The notes under the pieces: generated by a model
The model's input: the letters and a program-made list of their open reading frames with translations, nothing else
Database searches by the model: none
What the model was told of the DNA's origin: nothing
Translations under genes and position numbers: made by a program
NCBI GenBank assembly: GCA_964415175.1
Contig: CAYPYG010000010.1
Location: 1-64,000 of the forward strand
Reading direction: 5' to 3'
Length of the DNA: 64,000 nt
Origin: UBA2231 sp964415175
GTDB taxonomy: Bacteria; Elusimicrobiota; Elusimicrobia; Elusimicrobiales; UBA9959
Shown: positions 59,483-64,000 of the stretch, in pieces
How the letters are laid out: every line of letters starts with the position of its first letter
Numbering within the stretch: the stretch's first letter is position 1

Positions 59483-60214
59483 CTAAACATTTTTCTCCGA
59501 GGGCTTTTCGTAGATACCGGCAGTTTCCCAGTACTTAAACACATTCTCCGCGATGTTTTTAGTTAGCGCAGACACATACACGTATGGGAAGTGTAGTAAG
59601 CGAAAATGTCTATATGGCGGCGCACCCTCCACGGCATTTTCTACTAGACACATTCTGTTTACATAACTGGGAACATCACTGACAAAAGACATGTGCCGCG
59701 ATGCTATATTTTCAGAGAGTTGTCCTTCATGAACCAGCGAACACCTTAAATCACTATATGTTAGCGATGCCAAGGTATATTTTTCAATCTCTTTCATCTC
59801 AAGATCGGGCAGTATCGAGGCTGCGGTTTTCACATCACAAGTGAGTTCATTAAAGACGAAGATATCTCCTATCGTTTTCAGCTTTGGGAATTTTTCGCAG
59901 AGTAAGCCCTTGTTGTCTTTATCCTGGTATAAAAGTGGGAGGGCCACTTTTATCATTTCGGGGGGGCCAAATTCTCTCAACAGCCTACAGAAACGTCTCC
60001 TGTCTTTAAGCGTGGGCCATAATCTAGCGGACATGGCTGCGAGATAGCAACATAACAATGTCTCGGCATAATGGGAGTCACTGCTTCCGTACTTTTTATG
60101 GACGTCCCCCGAGACTTCAAGGGCCTGTTTTAAATTCCGTTGCTCCCAATCCAAATATACTCTAGACATGTTCTCCGGTGGGCCCCCACGTAGTTTGATG
60201 GATGACGCTGGCAT
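59483..60214 (-). CDS. Hypothetical protein with HEPN-like Rx4H motif
   Basis: The 243-residue product is mostly helical and unrecognised as a whole. DLRCSLVHEG holds Arg157 and His162, an Rx4H motif of the kind found in HEPN RNases, with the usual Gly shortly after His. The sequence before it (about 120-155) is helical, as in HEPN folds. It is the last of three minus-strand genes, seven bases after the GIY-YIG-like gene. An internal ATG (residue 16) is an alternative start. Low GC relative to the flanking chromosome. Confidence 0.5.
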   Translation of the reverse strand: MPASSIKLRGGPPENMSRVYLDWEQRNLKQALEVSGDVHKKYGSSDSHYAETLLCCYLAAMSARLWPTLKDRRRFCRLLREFGPPEMIKVALPLLYQDKDNKGLLCEKFPKLKTIGDIFVFNELTCDVKTAASILPDLEMKEIEKYTLASLTYSDLRCSLVHEGQLSENIASRHMSFVSDVPSYVNRMCLVENAVEGAPPYRHFRLLHFPYVYVSALTKNIAENVFKYWETAGIYEKPSEKNV

Positions 60215-60221
60215 TGTTTTG

Positions 60222-60893
60222 TTAGCTTGGATTATTTAGTGCAAGTTTCTTTTTCCAAAATCCTGTATCGTGTGCAAAGAGCGAGTTGTCAAACGATGGC
60301 TTGAGCCTTGCTTGCAGATTATGCTGGGGCATTTCCTCTCCACGGAATGCCTTTGTGTTGTCCCATTCGGCCCAAGTCTGAATGTCCTTGCGGCCGAAGA
60401 GAAGCGGCTGCCAGGCAACACGGTAATTATTATCGATGATTTGGTTGATTTGTTGAGAGAGAGGAGTCTTTTCTCCTCTTAAAGTAGTCTTTTTCCAGTT
60501 ATCCTTTTCAATCAATTCATATGCACGAGCAATTTTTACGCGAAAAGTTGAATCTCCAGAAAATTTATTGCCTTCAGCCTTATATCGGGGTGGGCATTTT
60601 ACAGGCTTAACCCCAATATGAGAAACAAGTCTGGCGAATAGCTCCATGGATTCGCCGAATTTTACCAAGGGGAAATTCGCCTCATTATCGTCTAGTGTGA
60701 AGAAACCATAAATACCTGGCAAATCTGGCGGAGTATCTCCTCCTTTCCCTTTGAGAATTGCGCGAAGTGTTGAAACTGGGATGGCATTCCTGTTCATTTC
60801 CCGGATTAGGGCAATTGCACACGGAGAAACAGCCTTAAGCCATGATTTCCAATCCGTAACCCCGTCGTGAACTTTTAGAGATTTAAAATCCAT
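60222..60893 (-). CDS. Hypothetical protein with a GIY-YIG-like region
   Basis: The 223-residue product contains PGIYGFFTLDD (Gly60-Ile61-Tyr62), then LVKFGES (Lys78-Phe79-Gly80) and LFARLVSHIG (Arg88), the spacing and order of the GIY, YIG and Arg elements of GIY-YIG nucleases. The second motif is KFG rather than YIG, and I cannot place the catalytic Glu with confidence. It lies between two Rx4H genes on the same strand, 54 bases after the first and 7 before the last. No family name is certain. Confidence 0.5.
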   Translation of the reverse strand: MDFKSLKVHDGVTDWKSWLKAVSPCAIALIREMNRNAIPVSTLRAILKGKGGDTPPDLPGIYGFFTLDDNEANFPLVKFGESMELFARLVSHIGVKPVKCPPRYKAEGNKFSGDSTFRVKIARAYELIEKDNWKKTTLRGEKTPLSQQINQIIDNNYRVAWQPLLFGRKDIQTWAEWDNTKAFRGEEMPQHNLQARLKPSFDNSLFAHDTGFWKKKLALNNPS

Positions 60894-60947
60894 GATTTGC
60901 CCCTATGCGTTAGTCAGTTGGATGTCACTAACAATGCCGAGTTTTCC

Positions 60948-61475
60948 CTACCCAATTACCGGACCACCCAGAACCGGAGGTATCCCATGAGGATATCTTT
61001 TTACCAGGCATAAACTGTTTGTTTTATAGACCGCGGAATTTTCATTTTCCTTTATCCACTTCTGTGCACTATGGACCATATCGGCACAAAATGTCTTCAC
61101 ATCAATAACCAGAGACTTTTCTCTCGTTTTAGCGCCGACTACGCAGGAGTGTAATCCGATGGAAAAAGTCCCAGGCTCAAAGAACATAATCCGCTTATAC
61201 GCCATTTCCCCATTGTTGCTGCGCCCCTGGTGTAAAATCGCGCATCTAAAATTGTAGCAGTCATCAGCTGTAAAGTTAGTCCCATCACCATATTTTCGCG
61301 GATTTCTTGGCACAAAGTATTTATTGAACCATGCCTTGTATTTTGTGTTCTCAGTTTTCCCATTTTCTGATCCCATCGCCGCACATATGTCCGGGATGGT
61401 TAATGAGACGAATAACGACAGGAAATATAGATTGTGAGAAAGCCCTGTTTCAATCTGTTCTAAAAGGCCTCGCAT
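60948..61475 (-). CDS. Hypothetical protein with HEPN-like Rx4H motif
   Basis: The 175-residue product has DDCYNFRCAILHQGRS, with Arg77 and His82 in an Rx4H arrangement and Gly following, matching the motif in the last gene of the trio (FRCAILHQG versus LRCSLVHEG). LFVSLTIPDICAAMGSENGK and YKAWFNKYF recall a widespread uncharacterised family often found in islands. It is the first gene transcribed on the minus strand from near the tRNA. It may be an RNase-like or nucleotide-binding HEPN protein; function not shown. Confidence 0.5.
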   Translation of the reverse strand: MRGLLEQIETGLSHNLYFLSLFVSLTIPDICAAMGSENGKTENTKYKAWFNKYFVPRNPRKYGDGTNFTADDCYNFRCAILHQGRSNNGEMAYKRIMFFEPGTFSIGLHSCVVGAKTREKSLVIDVKTFCADMVHSAQKWIKENENSAVYKTNSLCLVKRYPHGIPPVLGGPVIG

Positions 61476-61545
61476 AAAATAATTTCCCCTGGGGGTCTTC
61501 GGTATAATGTGTTACCGATGTGTCCGGTATACACCTTTTGAATAT
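61476..61545 (-). other. Island end between tRNA-Ser and the minus-strand trio
   Basis: About 70 AT-rich bases with overlapping symmetric elements (GGTATAATGTGTTACC near 61501, GGTATACACC near 61526). On the minus strand CATTATACC or TATACC could serve as -10 for the trio, but I cannot choose between them. The tRNA may also read through into the trio, because no terminator lies between. Confidence 0.4.
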
Positions 61546-61553
61546 TGGCGGAG
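61536..61553 (+). repeat. Island-end direct repeat (att-like), tRNA copy
   Basis: TTTTGAATATTGGCGGAG overlaps the last eight bases of tRNA-Ser (minus strand) and the flank beyond CCA. It is the partner of 54763-54780, with one mismatch in 18. Confidence 0.75.
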
Positions 61554-61636
61554 GGAGTGGGATTCGAACCCACGGTACGGGTTAACCGTACACCGGTTTT
61601 CAAGACCGGCGCCTTAAACCGCTCGGCCATCCCTCC
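61546..61636 (-). tRNA. tRNA-Ser (anticodon UGA)
   Basis: On the minus strand the 91-base gene starts GGAGGGATGGCCGAGCGG and ends CACTCCCTCCGCCA, with encoded CCA. The anticodon arm is CCGGT-CTTGAAA-ACCGG, so the anticodon is TGA. A long variable arm (GTACGG TTAA CCCGTAC) and GGGTTCGAATCCC T-arm confirm a class II tRNA-Ser. The acceptor stem GGAGGGA pairs with TCCCTCC. The island starts at its 3' end. Confidence 0.96.
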
Positions 61637-61644
61637 AGCCTCAG

Positions 61645-61650
61645 ATTATA
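61645..61650 (-). promoter_or_regulatory. -10 element of tRNA-Ser
   Basis: TATAAT on the minus strand (61650 to 61645) ends eight bases before the first base of the tRNA. It is back to back with the glmM promoter 46 bases away. Confidence 0.65.
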
Positions 61651-61696
61651 CAAAACGCCGGAGGCGGGGGGATTCCGGCCATTTATTGTTAAATGA

Positions 61697-61702
61697 TATA
61701 AT
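61697..61702 (+). promoter_or_regulatory. -10 element, likely leaderless glmM promoter
   Basis: TATAAT (61697-61702) preceded by TGA, an extended -10, ends nine bases before ATG 61712. There is no good Shine-Dalgarno (only CGGG). Confidence 0.6.
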
Positions 61703-61711
61703 AACGGGTTC

Positions 61712-63118
61712 ATGAAGAAACTTTTCGGCACCGATGGCATAAGGGGCCTGGCGGGCAGGCATCCCTTCGAGCCCGATTTCGTCAGAAAGATAGGTTTCGC
61801 CGCCGCCCGCGTGTCCCTGGCGCGCCTCAACGGCTCCCGCAAGGCGAAACCCTCCGTCATCATAGGCATGGACTCGCGTGGTTCCGGCCCCTCCATAAAG
61901 GCCGCGCTCGCGGAAGGCCTGGCGGCCGGCGGCTTCGAGATCCTCGACCTGGGGCTCATCCCGACCCCCGCCGTCTCCTACCTCGTGAAGAGGGAGGGAG
62001 CGGACCTCGGCGTGGTCATCTCGGCCAGCCACAATCCGCCGGAATTCAACGGCATCAAGTTCTTCTCCGCCGAAGGGCTCAAGCTCTCCGACGCCGACGA
62101 GGCGTCCGTGGAGAAACTGCTGGCCTCGCCGGACTTTTCGGCCCCGGCCGCCGAGCCCGGGATCAGGAGGTCGGATTTCTCCGCCGACTACGAGGAGTTC
62201 CTGCTCTCCACTCTGCCGGCCGGGTTCAGCCTGAAAGGCGTGAAGGTGGTCCTGGACTGCGCCAACGGCGCGGCCAGCGAACTGGCCCCCAGGATCTTTA
62301 AAAAACTCGGCGCGGAGATAAAGGTCCTCGGCGCCAGCCCCGACGGGACCAATATCAACGTCGGCTGCGGGGCGCTGGAGACCGGCCCGATGCGCGCCGA
62401 GACCGCCGCCTGGGGCGCCTGGTGCGGCGTCAGTTTCGACGGCGACGCCGACCGCTGCATGCTCTCCGACGAGAAGGGCCGCCTCCTCGACGGGGACGAC
62501 ATAATCTCGATAGCCGCGCCGCATCTCAAGGCCGGCGGCCGGCTGAAGAATTCCCGGGTCGTGCTGACCCTGATGTCCAACTGCGGCCTGATAAAGCACC
62601 TCCATTCGCTGGGCATAGGCGTGACGCAGGTCGCCGTCGGAGACAAGAACGTGACCGAGGCCATAGAGAAAGAGGACCTGAGCCTTGGCGGCGAATCCAG
62701 CGGGCACACGATATTCCGCGAGTTCGCCCCGACGGGCGACGGCCTGCTGACGGCGCTGCAGGTGCTGGCCGCGGCCCGCGAGGACGGCCGGCCCATGAGC
62801 GCGCACGCCGCCTGGAAGCGCTTCCCCCAGGAGGTCCGTTCGATGAAGGTGGAGTCCAAGCCCGCGCTGGAGACCATCCCCGGCTTCCCGGAGATGATAG
62901 CGGAGTGGGAGCGGCGCATGGGCGGCGAGGGCCGCATCTTCGTCCGCTATTCCGGGACCGAGCCGCTGCTGCGCGTGCTGGTGGAGGGGGAGGACGGCGT
63001 TCTGGTCAAAGAGATCGCCGAGGGGATAATAGGGTTTTACGGCAGGAATTCCGGCCGCGCGGCGGCCGGCGGCGCCCGCGGGGGCGCGCAGAGCCGGGAT
63101 ATCGTGGAGGGGAAATGA
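61712..63118 (+). CDS. glmM: Phosphoglucosamine mutase
   Basis: GlmM converts glucosamine-6-P to glucosamine-1-P for UDP-GlcNAc. The phosphoserine loop is ISASHNPPEFNGIKFFS, the magnesium site is DGDADRCM, and the phosphate-binding end is RYSGTEPLLRVLVEG. The 468 residues include a Gly/Ala/Arg-rich tail of about 20 residues. It starts the transcript after the island and overlaps pdxJ by four bases; glmS follows pdxJ. Confidence 0.96.
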   Translation: MKKLFGTDGIRGLAGRHPFEPDFVRKIGFAAARVSLARLNGSRKAKPSVIIGMDSRGSGPSIKAALAEGLAAGGFEILDLGLIPTPAVSYLVKREGADLGVVISASHNPPEFNGIKFFSAEGLKLSDADEASVEKLLASPDFSAPAAEPGIRRSDFSADYEEFLLSTLPAGFSLKGVKVVLDCANGAASELAPRIFKKLGAEIKVLGASPDGTNINVGCGALETGPMRAETAAWGAWCGVSFDGDADRCMLSDEKGRLLDGDDIISIAAPHLKAGGRLKNSRVVLTLMSNCGLIKHLHSLGIGVTQVAVGDKNVTEAIEKEDLSLGGESSGHTIFREFAPTGDGLLTALQVLAAAREDGRPMSAHAAWKRFPQEVRSMKVESKPALETIPGFPEMIAEWERRMGGEGRIFVRYSGTEPLLRVLVEGEDGVLVKEIAEGIIGFYGRNSGRAAAGGARGGAQSRDIVEGK

Positions 63119-63834
63119 AGAAGGTTAAGCTCGGAGTGAACATAGACCACGTCTGTACCGTCCGCCAGGCCCGCCGGGAGAAGAACCCGGACCCGGTCGA
63201 GGCGGCCCGGGTCGCGCTGTCCGCCGGCGCCGATATGATAGTCATGCACCTGCGCGCCGACCGCCGCCACGTGCAGGATTCGGACGTCGAGAGGGTGCGC
63301 GCCGAAGTGAAGGGCATGCTGCACCTGGAGATGGCCGCCACGCCGGAGATGGAGAAGTTCGCGCTGAAGACCAAGCCCGATTCGGTCTGCCTCGTTCCCG
63401 AATCGCCCGACGAGGTCACCACACAGGGCGGGATAAAGCTCTCCGGCAGGAACGCCGAGCTGGAACGCGTGATAAAGTCGCTTTCCGGCGCGGGCATAGA
63501 GGTCGCCGTCTTCACGGACCCCGAGCCCGAGGCGATACGCAAGGTGCACAAACTGGGCGCCGACTCCATCGAGCTCTGCACCAGCGCCTACTCCTCCTCC
63601 TGGGGCAAGAAGCTCCAGGCGCGCGAGCTGGAAAAACTGCAGCTCGCCTCGTTCCTGGTCAAGGAGCTCAAGCTGGGTCTGCACGCCGGCCACGGCCTGG
63701 ACTATTACAATGTCTCGCAGGTCGCCCGCATAGACGGCATGGACTGCCTTAACATCGGCTACGCGATAATTTCCCGCGCCGTCTTCACCGGCCTCCGTTC
63801 GGCCGTCGCCGAGATGAAGCGCCTTATACAATAG
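63115..63834 (+). CDS. pdxJ: Pyridoxine 5'-phosphate synthase
   Basis: PdxJ condenses 1-deoxyxylulose-5-P with 3-amino-2-oxopropyl phosphate in vitamin B6 synthesis. GVNIDHVCTVRQARR is the N-terminal signature, HLRADRRHVQDSDV and LHAGHGLDYYNV are active-site segments. The 239 residues are typical. The ATG overlaps the glmM stop (ATGA), with GGAGGGGAA upstream. Confidence 0.97.
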   Translation: MKKVKLGVNIDHVCTVRQARREKNPDPVEAARVALSAGADMIVMHLRADRRHVQDSDVERVRAEVKGMLHLEMAATPEMEKFALKTKPDSVCLVPESPDEVTTQGGIKLSGRNAELERVIKSLSGAGIEVAVFTDPEPEAIRKVHKLGADSIELCTSAYSSSWGKKLQARELEKLQLASFLVKELKLGLHAGHGLDYYNVSQVARIDGMDCLNIGYAIISRAVFTGLRSAVAEMKRLIQ

Positions 63835-63905
63835 GAGGCCGGAGCGCCGCCGGGACCGCCAGGGCGGCTTCGCCGCCCCGTCCCGCCGCCCCGCAGTTAT
63901 CGACC

Positions 63906-64000
63906 ATGTGCGGAATAGTCGGATATGTCGGTTCGCGCAACTCTTCCGATGTCCTCGTCGAGGGCCTGCGGCGCCTCGAGTACAGGGGCTACGATTCCTG
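63906..64000 (+). CDS. glmS: Glucosamine-fructose-6-phosphate aminotransferase, N-terminal start (partial)
   Basis: The frame begins MCGIVGYVGSRNSSDVLVEG then LRRLEYRGYDS and runs off the window. Cys2 is the N-terminal nucleophile of the glutaminase domain. GlmS makes glucosamine-6-P, the substrate of GlmM two genes upstream. The 71 bases before it contain a GGGCGGC/GCCGCCC hairpin (63862-63878) without a T-run. Confidence 0.95.
   Translation, partial: MCGIVGYVGSRNSSDVLVEGLRRLEYRGYDS

Larger units (their letters stand above)
54768..61553. mobile_element. Genomic island integrated at the 3' end of tRNA-Ser
   Basis: The two ends carry the same 18-bp repeat with one mismatch, one of them inside the tRNA-Ser 3' end. 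The interior has a lower GC content and different codon use than both flanks, and none of its genes belongs to the neighbouring housekeeping units. It contains a four-gene operon (55609-59201), a minus-strand trio (59483-61475), and a duplicated structured repeat. No integrase, transposase or excisionase is recognisable, so it is either non-autonomous or has lost its recombinase. Confidence 0.72.

Noticed and set aside
63862..63878. Terminator between pdxJ and glmS
   Set aside because: The hairpin GGGCGGC-TTC-GCCGCCC has no T-run after it; it may be only a GC-rich palindrome.

Overview
The window is about 64 kb of a high-GC bacterial chromosome. It opens in the last codons of tuf and closes in the first codons of glmS. 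The gene set points to a free-living Gram-negative, rod-shaped bacterium: MreBCD/PBP2/RodA, an AmiC-type amidase, lipoproteins and a heptose/surface-polysaccharide locus. C+ (zinc-binding) versions of S14, L36 and L24, a DUF2344 gene between rodA and an RNase E/G gene, and heavy use of the AUA isoleucine codon in a GC-rich genome are also seen. A deep-branching phylum such as Elusimicrobiota would fit, but that placement is inference; no 16S gene is present.

Layout. 1-15920: a ribosomal protein array in near-canonical S10-spc-alpha order (tuf, rpsJ, rplC...rplO, secY, adk, map, infA, rpmJ, rpsM, rpsK, rpsD, rpoA, rplQ). Two departures stand out: an intrinsic terminator and new promoter between rpsJ and rplC, and no rpmD (L30). 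15922-22406: the elongasome genes mreB, mreC, mreD, mrdA, rodA and a DUF2344 gene, following rplQ with one base between. 22485-29977: an RNase E/G gene, a cell-wall amidase, murI, small exported proteins, a HicA-like orphan, a ComB-like gene, queC, queE. 30092-39545: single-gene or short units separated by strong terminators (phospholipase D-like, wrbA, glnS, M3 peptidase, hpt-ftsH-cdaA and a 31-codon CdaR-like stub). 39554-53729: a sugar-nucleotide/surface glycan locus whose kinase, isomerase, phosphatase, nucleotidyltransferase and split transketolase could together make an activated heptose; it ends with a glycosyltransferase and an oppositely oriented flippase.

54768-61553 is a genomic island inserted at the 3' end of tRNA-Ser(UGA). 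An 18-bp near-perfect direct repeat (TTTT[A/G]AATATTGGCGGAG) marks both ends, the DNA is visibly less GC-rich, and the insertion has separated the tRNA from what looks like its own terminator by about 6.8 kb. The island holds two modules. One is a plus-strand four-gene operon: an exported NHLP-like protein, a radical SAM enzyme, a membrane PH-domain protein and an EF-hand alpha/beta hydrolase. It has its own promoter and terminator and lies between two copies of a structured 124-bp repeat. The other is a minus-strand trio with two Rx4H (HEPN-type) proteins around a GIY-YIG-like protein. No integrase is visible. After the island the chromosome resumes with glmM, pdxJ and glmS.

Six genes (infA, the phospholipase D-like gene, glnS, hpt, the flippase gene, glmM) have a TANAAT -10 hexamer only 5-12 bases before the ATG and no Shine-Dalgarno. 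This suggests leaderless mRNAs for the first genes of transcripts, while operon-internal genes use SD sites and ATGA/GTGA stop-start overlaps.
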